Shown here: one piece after another, positions 12,132 to 23,151 of the stretch
Layout of the letters: each line of letters starts with the position of its first letter
How positions within the stretch are numbered: position 1 is the stretch's first letter
Assembly (NCBI GenBank): GCA_026413225.1
Contig: CM048554.1
Location: 90,685,963 to 90,749,962 of the forward strand
Origin: Otis tarda
Taxonomy: Eukaryota; Chordata; Aves; Otidiformes; Otididae
Length of the DNA: 64,000 bases
Direction: 5' to 3'
Notes under the pieces: generated by a model
The model's database searches: none
What the model saw: the letters and a program-made list of their open reading frames with translations, nothing else
What the model was told of the DNA's origin: nothing
Translations under genes and position numbers: made by a program

Positions 12132-15100
12132 GCAATTCCATCTGGGTAACAGAATTAACCAGAAAATGTGCCCTTATCAAAAGCCCACACTTATGTGTCT
12201 TGCCACTGAGCATTTTTGAATTCATATAGTTAATCTGGGATGACAGAAGTGCTGACTACGTAGTGTCATGAGGAGAAATTAGTGCAGGAATGCCTCAAGT
12301 GGCCAGGGAAGAACATGGGTAGAAAAGTCCAAATACCTACTACGCCATACCAACATTACCACGAATAAAAATGTTTTACTTATGGATTTTCTGAGATATG
12401 AAATGTTTTGGGCAAGCAGAGACTATGTGAGATCCTTCACAGTTGGAAATATTCTCATAACCTTTGGCATAAATGGGAGCTTCTATATAGGTATTTTACT
12501 CTTAAGAAAAAAGTAATATTCATGCAGATTAGTAGTAAGAACTATCTTTCTAGTCCTTTAAAACTTCCTTTCTGCCCTGGGAACTTTCATCAAAGTAAGT
12601 GAATCTCTGAAGTTGCTGCCAGTGTTGTGGGGTGACTGGTTTGACTGGGAAGGTTGCAGCTACCGAGGTACTTTATTTTTCTCTGAGACCTTCCAAGGCT
12701 CAGATAGGCAACAAGAGTGCGGTTTGTACAAGCTGTACATACAGATGTTATTTTGTCAGATTGTCTAGTTTTTTTTTGAACATGTATCCCACAAAAGGAG
12801 AGGATATGCTGGACCAGGCTGGAAAATGTGTAGATCAGAGTAGCTCCCTCTTCATTTGCCTATGGGCAGCCATGTTGTAGCTCTGGCCTAGGTTTAATTA
12901 AAAAGAGCTTGAATTCTACAGAATTTAAATTATTTTTGTAATTAAAATTAACTTTTTCAGAATTTAATTTGCATAGAGTGTAGATCAAATATTCTTAATC
13001 CATGTGTGGTCTGTGATACTAAGACTTGTGGCCAAGTAAGTAATGCTTAAGAATGAATCCATGTTTTCTCCCTGTCACAAGGCAGGGATGTGCACAGAGC
13101 AGCGGAAGAGAAGGAAGGGAACAAGGTCTGGACAATGGCCATAAGGTCTGTGAAGGCCATCACACCCCCTTCTCAGACTCTCAGAAGTTTTGTTGAGATG
13201 AGCTCCGAGAGCATGCAAGCAGAGTTTGCATGATACACAGGACACGCTTTCTTCCAAAAGCTGCTGCAAAAGCAAGCCTGATACTTCAGCATATTTTGAA
13301 TGTCAGATATGATTTATGACATGAGACTTCAAGCCTTATTTCCTTTTATTACTGAATAAAATATTTTCAAATGCTTATTAAGATAACCTGAGAATCAAGG
13401 AGGAAAACAATGAATCACTTGTAAAGAAGAAAGGAATCTTTAAGAGAATCTTAAAAAAGAAGCATTTATCATTCATGCTTCTTCATTTATCTCCCCAGGC
13501 TGAGTTACAGTCCCATTTGTGTGACCGATGCTGCCTCTGAACAACCCTTTTCCCCCCCTCCTGCCTTGCCTTTCCCAGGTTAGTCACACCATCGGCTTGG
13601 AGAAGTCAAGTGGCTGGAGCTCCTTTGAGGTGATGCAACAGAGTTTCTCTCTCTTCCCACATTACCATTCATATTGCAGCCAGTTCAAAGAGTGAACACG
13701 AATCAATACTCTCAGCTGCTGAAATCAAGCAAACCTTATGGGCTGTGCTGTGTTGTCTATCAATAAACTATCAGTCTTTCAACGTGCTACTGAAATTATC
13801 AGAAAAGGAATGGGAATGGATTTATAAATATTGCATGAGAAGAGCTGTATAAACAAATTTTTAAAATCTATGGTTACAGACATACTACTCCTTTTAGTAA
13901 AGCAGTATTTATTCATGCATTAAAAAATCACATTGAAATATTACAGCATTTGGTCTAAGCTGTGAAAACTGAAACAACAGCTGTTTCAGTCTATATTTTC
14001 AGTGTCCTTTCCCTCCTCACTATACAGTTCACAGACTCTGTGAGCATAACTCTCCCTCTGGATATGGCTCTTCGTGTTGTGGGAAATCTTTATGAACGCT
14101 CTGCCTGGCCTCAGCTCAGGAAAGGAGCTGTTGCTTGCAGGGCACATCGGTTCCTACAAATGAAGGATGCTCAAAGCTCCAAGGAAAGATGGGAAAAGCC
14201 CCAGGGATAAGAGCTTGGTTGCTCTTGGAGATGAGCAGAGGTGGGGTTTTGCCTTTTGGAGCTGTTCCCAGTCAGTGGACTTTGGTCTTGTACTTCCAGT
14301 GTCTCTTCTGTTGCACTTTCTGGGAAGAAAACAATATTTCCCTGCAGGGATACTGCTGTGTTTGGATATGTGCATTGCCAATGTATGTCTCAATTTTTTC
14401 ACCTGATTTCAGCAAGGCTTTGTTGGCAGATGACCACCATATCTTACCTCACCAGAGAACAGACTGTCCCTTGCAAGTACTAATACGCCAGCACCCTACA
14501 AGCATAGCATCCCTTTCCTCAGGCAGGAACACACCTTCCAAGCTTCTCCTTTGCCACTCTGAGACTCTGGTGTTCGCCATCCCACTATCAGTAGCTTCCT
14601 TTTAGAAATTCAAAACAGAGCTTTAAAAATTTTTCCCCATTTTTTGTTGTTCATTGAACAAGCTCTAGAAAAGCCAGATAGTCTCACCTGTGAGAAATAG
14701 GACAGGGTCTGTTTTAACCCCCTGTTTCTGTGATTATCACTGGGGACTGCAAAGCCACACTCCTCTGCTTGGAGTTTGTGCCCTCAGCTCCTCTCCCAAA
14801 ATTATCCATTTGCACTAGCTCTCTCTCCCCACAGCGAAGGTGGAGCTGATGTTCTGCCAAACACTTCCTTTACCTGGTAGCTGAGTTACTAGGAACTGGC
14901 AAATGCTTGGTGATGGATAGAGGAGAGCTGGTAGAAGCTATCCCATTTGGGGTTCAGTGCTACTTGTGCCACCCAGAGCAGCTGCGGAGCCCACAGGCTC
15001 TGGGGTGTCCCCTGTCCTTGGGCAGGAGCTGGGGGAGTAAAACTAAGAGCATATGGCCACCGAGGGCAGGTAAATGGAAAGAGAGCACGATGGAGACGCT

Positions 15101-16536
15101 CTGTCCACATTCCATGTTGGGAGTGCTGCAAGTGGACCCAGGGAGAAATGTGGCTTACTGGAACTGTGGGAAAATCCACACTGGGACTGGAAAGGAGCTG
15201 ATGACCACTGGTGTCTGTGACAGCTGTAGAAACCACAGGAAAATCAAAAGAGTTTCATTGAATTCTATTCAGACTTTTGGTTTATGTATCTTTTTTTTTT
15301 TTTTTAAAGGAGGAGCGGGAGGGCTTATTTCTGGGGAAGTCAGAAAACTGGCAGATTTCAGAGAAGAAACATAAATGTTCATCACTAGTATTTTGAATCT
15401 TTGTCTTGCAGGGTGCTAAACAGGTGGTGAAACTGTCAGCCTCAGAAGGGTGGGTTTGTTGTTTTCAATTGCTGGCTTGGACAGGTTTTTCCAGGTTTAT
15501 CCACTTAGACCTTGAAAATATAGCAGGTCTACCAATACTGAGTGAACTAGCATGTCACACCTTCTCAGGCCATTAATACCTCTGGGCTTTTGACAGCCGA
15601 GATTGTTCTGTAATTATTTTCCATCTCTACATAGTTGTTAAATGCTGTTCTTCAATACAAAATGTTTCTGGACTGTTTCATTAGTAATAATAGATTATTT
15701 TCCCAAACAAGCAAAGCAGAAGTGAGCTTCAATGTCTCTGAAATTATTACAAAGGTAATTATATTAGTTCCACTAGTGCCAAAGAGCATTTATAGTTATT
15801 TTTTGTGTCCAATCCAGTTATTTATTTTCTTTAATAATTTACAATTTGACTGTTGCTATGGCACCACTTTGCTTTGTACCTAGCAATAATGGCACCGCAG
15901 ACAGGAAGCCAGCCAGAGAATGAACAATAATACCTCAAATCTGAAGTCATGGCTAAGAAGAGAATTTTGAATGAAAAAAAACCCAAGCTCTTCCAGACCA
16001 GATTGGCAGGAGGGTGAGACTGAATGCTGGAAGCAGGGCTTCCCTTCACTGCATCCTTTTAGTGGCTCCAAAATCGATGTATTTAAGGGATGAAAAAAAT
16101 GATTGGACAGTCTAAGCTTTAAATGTGCTTAATAGAAAAATTATATGTTGTCCTTTGTAATACTGTTTAGTCTTTAAAAAATAATTTTGTTCAGAAATAT
16201 ATAGTGAATCTCATATTCACTCATAGTGAATCTCCTTGGTTTTCTTTGTACTCTGAAACTAGGGAAGAAGTTGAAGTTACTCTCAAACCCTTAGCCTCTC
16301 CTGTTTTTCTAAACTGAAAAGCAAATGGTTCTGTTATCTTCTCTGGACAAAATATTTAATAATCTGTTATTAACTAATTGTCCTTCTCTTTATTTTTATC
16401 TCCAGTCTTAACTCTTTGGAGCCAGTAAATATTTTACTTTGGTTTTAATAATTAAAAGAAGAATGATTACAAACTGAATCTATTAAAGTACCTTCTCTGT
16501 AGAAGTGAAATACTGCGTTATTTACACTACAATTAG
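12132..16536. other. Unassigned DNA
   Basis: No gene or dispersed repeat is recognised. A poly-T run of 15 lies at 15291-15305. Overlapping open frames at 13962-15374 on both strands (up to 156 codons) coincide with a slightly GC-richer stretch, show no protein family features, and lie in mutually conflicting frames, so I do not call any of them. Confidence 0.5.
15291..15305. repeat. Poly-T tract (15 T)
   Basis: An uninterrupted T run, followed by AAAGGAGGAGCGGG. It is a simple mononucleotide repeat. Confidence 0.85.
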
Positions 16537-16673
16537 AAAAGAAAAAGAAAATGAGGAAAAAGAAAAAGATAAAGAAGAAAAAGATAAAGGAAAAAGAAAA
16601 AGAGAAAGAAAAAGAGAAAGAAAAAGAAAAGAAAGAGAAAAAGAAAAAGAAAAAAAAGAAAAAAAGAAAAAGC
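16537..16673 (+). repeat. Purine-rich AAAGA/AAAAAG low-complexity tract
   Basis: About 135 bp consist almost wholly of A and G on the plus strand, as imperfect GAAAAA and GAAAGA units. The 61-codon Lys/Glu-rich frame across it (16505-16690) is a by-product of this composition and not a gene. Polypurine runs of this length can adopt triplex or other non-B structures, but nothing in the sequence shows that this one does. Confidence 0.95.
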
Positions 16674-19173
16674 TTAAACTTCCAATCTAGAAAAACTTAA
16701 TTGACACCAAGGCCAGTTCTTGCTCATGATTTTACTGATGGGAAAGAAAAACTCTTTAAGCTTTCTTTGAGTTAAGTAAAAACGATTGCACACCTTACAC
16801 TATGCCAGTAGAGAATTAGTAAGCTGCCTGTGGGAAAGATGTGATGCAGGATGCTGAGGTTTTCTTTCAGTAGAGTGAAGAAATATAAGCAAATCACTGC
16901 TTATTACCATGGCACTATGAATGGTAAGCAGGAAGAGCCGATTATTTCACAGCAACACCTCTTCTCTGAGGCTCTATAGTCTGAATGCGTATCGGAGAAG
17001 TCTGTACGGGCTGTTAATAAACATCTGAACATTTGTATCTAGATGCAATGTTGCATTCCTCTTTTGTGAGGCTTTAACTAAACTCTGTAGCTTGCAAGTG
17101 TTGAGTACCCTTTCTGTAATCTGAGTGCTAAACTACATCTTCCTTTTTGTTTCTTCAGTCCCGGATTTACTGAATACTTTTGTCACGGAGGGCCACTGCA
17201 CAGGAAAGCACTAGTTTAGATGTGCCTCATTCACAGGCTTGTCTCTGTTAAATGAACTGGTTTATATTGCTTTTCTATAAACACAATGGCAACAAATTTT
17301 TTCTTGAAATTATTAGTAGAAAACCTTGTGTTACCTAAAATAATCTGAATATTAATTTTACTTCAGAACAAACAAATATGCATTACAGAAAGTTCAGCAC
17401 CTTTCTGAACAGTCAGAGAGAAAGTGTGATGGAAAAGTGCTGTGAAAATTATCCAGTCTATCACTATAAGGAGCCTTAGTTTTATCTGTGAGATGTGTCA
17501 CTGTCTTGTTTAGCTGCTGCCTTTTAGCAGCTGTATCAAGGATAGTTTCTGACACCAAATTTTGAATTCTGGTCAGATTTGACTAGGATTTCAGTTTAGT
17601 CCCCTGTCATTAATTTTCTGGTGGCATTTGTGTGTTAATTTGGTATTAGCACCAGAAACAAGGCTTTGTTTTTTTCATTTCAAATGCTTAGTTTCTGGAT
17701 TGTTGGTGGTATGTTCGTTACATGCTTAACTTTGGATGCAACTTTTGGTGAGCTCCTTTGTATTTTTTGCAAGTTGGTTTCAGGCTAGACATATAGACAT
17801 TCTTTCCCCAGCCCCTGCCCTGTGGAGGACTGAGTCTGACCTTAGACCTTGAGTCTGATGCGAGATCCTTGCTTTGCCCACATGGCTACAGGGCAACAGA
17901 ATAACAGCTACTGAGACAGGCATTTCACTCATGTTATGAACTGAAGATTGATCTGGTTAAGCACAAACAAGTTCCTCTTGCTGAGCTAACACAGGAGGTG
18001 GTCATTCAAGGTAAGTGCAATTTCTCCTCTATCCATTTCCTTTTCCAGGAAATATAATTAATTAGGCATTTCTTTCCTTTGCAAAAGCAGCCAATGCTGC
18101 AGGCATAAACAAACAGCTTCTCTTTTGAAAGAGCTTACTAGTTTGGAAACATTATCTACAGTGTGAAAAATGTCACTGGGACCAGCAATGTGGCTTACTT
18201 TTAATTGGGACCAGTGTTTATATTTTACTGATTAAATTGTACCTTAATCAAAGAGGGACTTGGGTTTCAAATGAGAATGAATACATGGGAATGTAGCATA
18301 ATACACGTTACTTCAGCTCTCTCTTTGCCCATGGAAATACCCTTGGTTCCCCAAGCTGCCCATCGCAGTACCCTCTGCCCCTCGGTGTTTTTCTGCCTCT
18401 GTACTTCTTGTACCTTCCGTGCAGCCCATTGCCATCACCACTATACTTTCAACACTCCCATGTCCAAAGCAGCCATCAGCATCATGCCGCTACATCTGTC
18501 AGTGGAGGTCCTCCTCACAGTTGATCCAATCCCTCTTGTAATGTCTTCCAGTAAAATTGCTCTAGTTACCCCTGTCATTTCTCATTTGTCCTACAAAACC
18601 CCAGCCTACCCTGTGGTCCTCCCCATTTCCCACCTCCAGCTCCTGGCTCTTCCATATTCTTGCTATGGTGTGACAAATTTCCTTGATTCTCACTGAGTGC
18701 TGTTGGCTGCTGATCAAGAAGAGCTAGCTCTTTGTAATTAGTGACTCTCCAGAGAACATACCTATGTTCTTCGACCTGACAGCCAGCTGACTGCCAGTAC
18801 AGAAGTGATGCACTTTTTTATCAGCCTGCTGCCAGGAAACTCTGCTTTCTGGCTGGGAATTACTGGTGCTCTGCCTGACACCCCAACAGAGCAGACAGCA
18901 TTGATGTGTAAGGTTTTCCTCAGAGCTTGCTTGGCAGGACCAGGTTGAAGGGGTTGACCACAAAAATATCATCTCAACGCTCACCAGAAATGTGCGAAGA
19001 TTACACTATTAGTGAACTAATAGTAGGACACACTTAGTGACAGTGAATACTGTCCTAAGACAGTGACACAAGTCAAATGTCTTAACAACCAATACTTTTA
19101 TTACTGGATGGAAAACTTTAATCTGATAGATAAACAGGGTGACAGCAAGTATTACTGTGTTATATTAACAGTT
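16674..19173. other. Unassigned DNA
   Basis: Nothing recognised. A 141-codon plus-strand frame at 18271-18696 lies in a pyrimidine-biased stretch, and its Ser/Leu/Pro/His-rich translation resembles no family I know. Confidence 0.5.
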
Positions 19174-19772
19174 ACAGAACCATAGAATGGTTTGGGTTGG
19201 AAGGGACCTTCAAAGGTCATCTAGTCCAACACCCCTGCAAGAAGCAGGGACATCTTCAAATAGATCATGTTGCTCAGAGCCTCATCCAACCTGGCCTTGA
19301 ATGTTTCCAGGGATGGGGCATCTACCACCTCTCTGGGCAACCTGTTCCGGTGTTCCACCACCCTCACTATAAAAAATTTCTTCCTAATATCTAATCTAAA
19401 TCTACCTTCCTCTATTTTAAAACCATTACCCCTTGTCCTGTCACAACAGGCCCTACTGAAGAGTTTCTCCTCATCTTTTCTCTAGGCCCCCTTTAGGTAC
19501 TGGAAGGCCACTGGAAGGTCTTCCCAGAGCCTTCTCTTCTCCAAGCTGAACAGCCCTAACTCTTTCAGCCTGTGCTCATAGAAGAGTTGTTCTGGCCCTC
19601 TGATTGTCTTCGTGGCCCTCCTCTAGACCTTCTCCAGCAGGTCCATGTCCTTCTTATGTTGGGGGCTCCAGAGCTGGATGCAGTACTTCAGGTGGAGTCT
19701 CATGAAAGTGGAGTAGAGAGGGAGAATCACCTCCCTCGACCTGCTGGCCACACTCCTCTTGATGCTGCCCAG
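19174..19772 (-). mobile_element. CR1 LINE, 3' fragment of about 600 bp
   Basis: This is the reverse complement of the CR1 3' end. From 19174 it runs through the terminal 'ccatagaatgg' and 'gggttggaagggacctt' block, then the antisense of the NRLPREV-type C-terminal reverse transcriptase codons, the region encoding the block '[10 protein letters not shown]'-like residues, and ends near the antisense of 'ctgggcagcatcaagagg'. It aligns by eye with the copy at 11.5-12.1 kb in opposite orientation. Several frameshifts are present. It is a dead, 5'-truncated insertion. Confidence 0.93.
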
Positions 19773-22189
19773 TTGTTTACACTCCTACCTCCATGGTGCA
19801 GGCCAGCTGGCGATCTTCCCCCACCTGCAGTAACTTTTACCTTCAGCCTACAGGTTAAAGTCAAGCTGCATAGCAAGGCTTGCTTTCAGGTGAGCTGATA
19901 CAAAGGTTTTTCTACTCCTCTTCCTGTGGGCTGCCTTGGTGTGACACCCATTGCCTTTGCTCTCTTCTGGTCCATGAGCTTTGCTGCATGCCTCTCTCTC
20001 CAAGTTGCTCCCGGTAGCCTTGTTCATAACACTTCATCCTCTGCTCTGACTACCTCTCCCATAACTTTAATATTCATCCTTTACCTCCTGTGGAAGAAAC
20101 ACAGCGAATGTTCCCAATGTCCTCTTGTTTCTCATGTTATAACCTATGTGACCCATAGTATTGTGAGCTACTGCTTTAGATTAGCAGGGCTACAAAAATT
20201 AAGGCTGTTAGGACAGCGTTAGTAGGCCCAGGAGGTCAGTATGTTATTACACCTAACATTTTATCCACTTCACAATATGACTCTCTTTTGGGAAGAAAAA
20301 CAGGTCTCTAATAAAAAAAGTGAAGGGGAAATAAATAAAGATGTGCCTGGTCTGAGCTCATCACGCTCAAAAAACCTGCTGGTACTGGAGCCTGCAAAGC
20401 AAAGTGGGCATGTAAGACAGCTTATTTAGGGCTAAAATCTGCTCCCCCTGTAGCTTCTGGGAAGGGAAGCAGCTTGTAATTTCTGGCAATTGGGACCCAA
20501 CAAGGTGATGTGATCCTTGGTCTGGTTTTCCTGTGTGATCTACCTTTGCATCAGGATGTTTTGTCACATCTGGCTAGCATGCTCTGGCTGGTGCTGCTCA
20601 TTTACAACCTTACAGTCTCACATTTGCATTAATGCAGTAAAGCAAGCCCCAAACAGTAAAAAAAATCATGAGCACTCCCTGAAAACACTTTAAGGGAAGA
20701 AACAAACAGGTCCTTTTTTCCTTCTTTTTTTTTTTTTTTTGTCTGCACTGTCATAGAAAGAAAAAAAAAACTGTTTAAGCTGAGACATGACTGAAGTTGC
20801 AAAAGGATGAGCATTTTGAATTAACTCTGTTGAGCAGCTCCATTTCAGTGAAACACTAACCTGCATTATTGTTCTTCTCTCTCCGGTCCTAAAAGCTCGC
20901 TCGGCATTTAAATGACAGATCCATCACTTCAGCTCCGGGCTAAGAAATCCTTCCTGCAATATTACAGGGCTCGACATTCCTTTCAGCACAGTGACTGCAA
21001 TTTGCAATTATAAATTTAATCTTGCCTTATTGTACTGTAAGAGCCTATTCTGATGTGGAGATCTACATGCTACAGATTTGCACTTTCTTATGAAATATGT
21101 GAAGTCCTAAGCAATGCTGCATTTTATTGTTATACAAAACCATTCTAGTGAAACATGATTTTTTTCATAGCTGTAATAGAATGTCTTACCTGTAAAAAAA
21201 TAACATATGCAACATGTCCTCCCTTTATGCTAATAAAACATATTTTTGTGCATATCCTAATTTCTTTGTCTTAATTTATTTTTCCAAACAGTTCAACCAC
21301 AGATTTAGTTCTGTTGATCTGAGTGAGATCTAAACCTAGACCTGGGAGGCCTAGGAGCAATGCTGCTACTGGGTATGCACTAACGACTTTTGACTGGTCA
21401 GTGAACTGAATGGAGCTCTCTCTGCTCCTCATCAGATCCCTAGAAGTGCTTCCAGCAGGAGGACTCACAATTGCTGATCTATATCCTTGTTAGCTTGACT
21501 GGTTGTGGAATATATTGCTTTGGGTTGCGCTGTTAGGAACATCCGTGGTTTTTCTAAAGCTCTGTTATACTGGTACTCCCCGTCACTCCTGCAGAGAGCC
21601 AGTGTCTGGGGCTTGTGGGCAGGTCCCCCATGGAAGGAGGAAAGGCTTGGCCCTCTTTTTTGAGAAAGTGTATTCACAAAGTCTGATCTGAAGAGAGAAT
21701 AAATAAAAGTGAAATAATTTATTTATTCCCAATTTCAAGCTTCCTTAGAAGTAACACTGTATCAAAATGCTTCTTTTGTTTCAGGGCACATTTCCTTTTC
21801 TTGTTACTTGGGTGGTTTTTTTGAAAGCTTTTCTGTGGCTGTTTTTTGTTCACAGACGCACACATTGCTCTCTAACAGGGCCCAGCTCATGCAGCTCAGT
21901 TTCTGAGCAGCTGTGTGCAGGCTTGTTTTGGATTGCTATCTCCTGCTGCAAGTGGAATCACAGCTTCTCCCTAATCCCGCATGAAGGAGAGGTGTCCAGT
22001 GCTTCTCTCTCGCTCCCTGAGAGAATGAAGCAAATGTTTTTGACAAACTAAAAGAAAACAGTTCAGATCACAGCCAGAACAAATTAGTTTGATCTTTGCC
22101 AGCTAATTCATTCAGTATTCAGATGGTGCTATAAATTGCTACTGTTAGAGAAGATAATTTATGTTTACTTGTGCTATGATGAATAAAAG
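19773..22189. other. Unassigned DNA, with a possible conserved block
   Basis: No exon or dispersed repeat is recognised. A 16-T tract lies at 20725-20740. The stretch at roughly 20855-21130 is free of obvious repeats and contains several homeodomain-like and TGACA/TGACTG-like words; it is discussed as a candidate noncoding element under findings. Confidence 0.45.
20725..20740. repeat. Poly-T tract (16 T)
   Basis: A mononucleotide run within a T-rich stretch; a shorter run of A follows at about 20760. Confidence 0.85.
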
Positions 22190-22313
22190 AATAAAAAAGA
22201 AAAACAAATAAAAACAGTAAAAAGGAAACATTCAGCAAATATAATGATACTGTATAAAATAATAAAAATGAAAAACAAATAAAAACAATGAAAATAAAAT
22301 ATTCAGAAAATGT
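22190..22313 (+). repeat. Diverged A-rich tandem duplication, period about 70 bp
   Basis: Two related A-rich units follow each other. Each begins AATAAAAA(A/T)GAAAAAC, continues with AAATAAAAACA, and has a (G/A)AA(A/C)ATTCAG(C/A)AAAT-like segment near its end. Substitutions and small indels separate the copies, so the duplication is older than the exact one at 23.0 kb. No coding function is apparent. Confidence 0.7.
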
Positions 22314-23021
22314 AAAGCACGTTCATCCTTTTAGGAAGCCTGTAATTCAGACCAATCCAATGCAATCCAAACCATTCACACAGCGAGGCTATGCCCTGCA
22401 GAAGGTAGGTCTGCACTCCACATAGACCAATGTTTCCGTGTCGATTAAAGGCAATGGCAGAATGCTGAGGAAAATCAGAAAGCCCCACATAGAGCATTTT
22501 GTCTTAACATGTCCAACTTCGGAGAAAAATGATATTTTTAGAGGAGGGAATTAAAAAAAAAATTTTTAAAAAGGCAAAGAGTCAAGTTAAATTGATTGTT
22601 TTTCTTCTGCTTTCATCAGTTAGCTTCTGTAGGATTGAAAAGACACACTGCAGTATTAAATTAAACACTTCTGTAAGTGTACTTTTGTGCATATTTATGA
22701 TCCTGCTTTTGATAATGAAATCTTACAGACTTTTTCGAATAATACACAAAGTAGCTGCTATATCCTCAAAGTAGCAGTATTTTACAGACTAAAGTTGAAA
22801 GGAATTACACAGACTGACTGAGGAGTGATACAGTTGAATTTTCTTTTCTGCAGACAGACCAGCATTTGTTTGTGCAAACTTCACATTGGCTACTCTGGCA
22901 TCATGGCAGAGTGTTTTGTCTTCGATCTGAGAAATCCTAATTAAGAAACAATCTAATCCCACCTATCCCAGATGTATGGGCATGTATCTCCTATCAAGAG
23001 ATCTTTCTACAGCCGGTGACT
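22314..23021. other. Unassigned DNA
   Basis: Nothing recognised between the two tandem duplications. The open frames (64 codons minus at 22303-22497, 81 codons plus at 22529-22774) have no identifiable features. Confidence 0.5.
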
Positions 23022-23151
23022 GATAAAAATAATTTGCCCTATACAATACAGGTCTAAACTGTAAACAAAGAAACTGCAGATTTTAGATAAAAATAATTTG
23101 CCCTATACAATACAGGTCTAAACTGTAAACAAAGAAACTGCAGATTTTAGA
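23022..23151 (+). repeat. Exact tandem duplication, 64-bp unit, two copies
   Basis: The unit starts GATAAAAATAATTTGCCC and ends GCAGATTTTA. Copy 1 is 23022-23085 and copy 2 is 23086-23149, with the match continuing one or two bases beyond. By eye the two copies are identical. The unit is not itself a microsatellite. The lack of divergence implies a very recent event, or an assembly duplication. Confidence 0.95.

Noticed and set aside
14135-14605. Plus-strand open frame of 156 codons
   Set aside because: Overlapped by three other frames on both strands; no family features.
16505-16690. Lys/Glu-rich 61-codon frame that might suggest a charged coiled coil
   Set aside because: A translation of the purine-only simple repeat.
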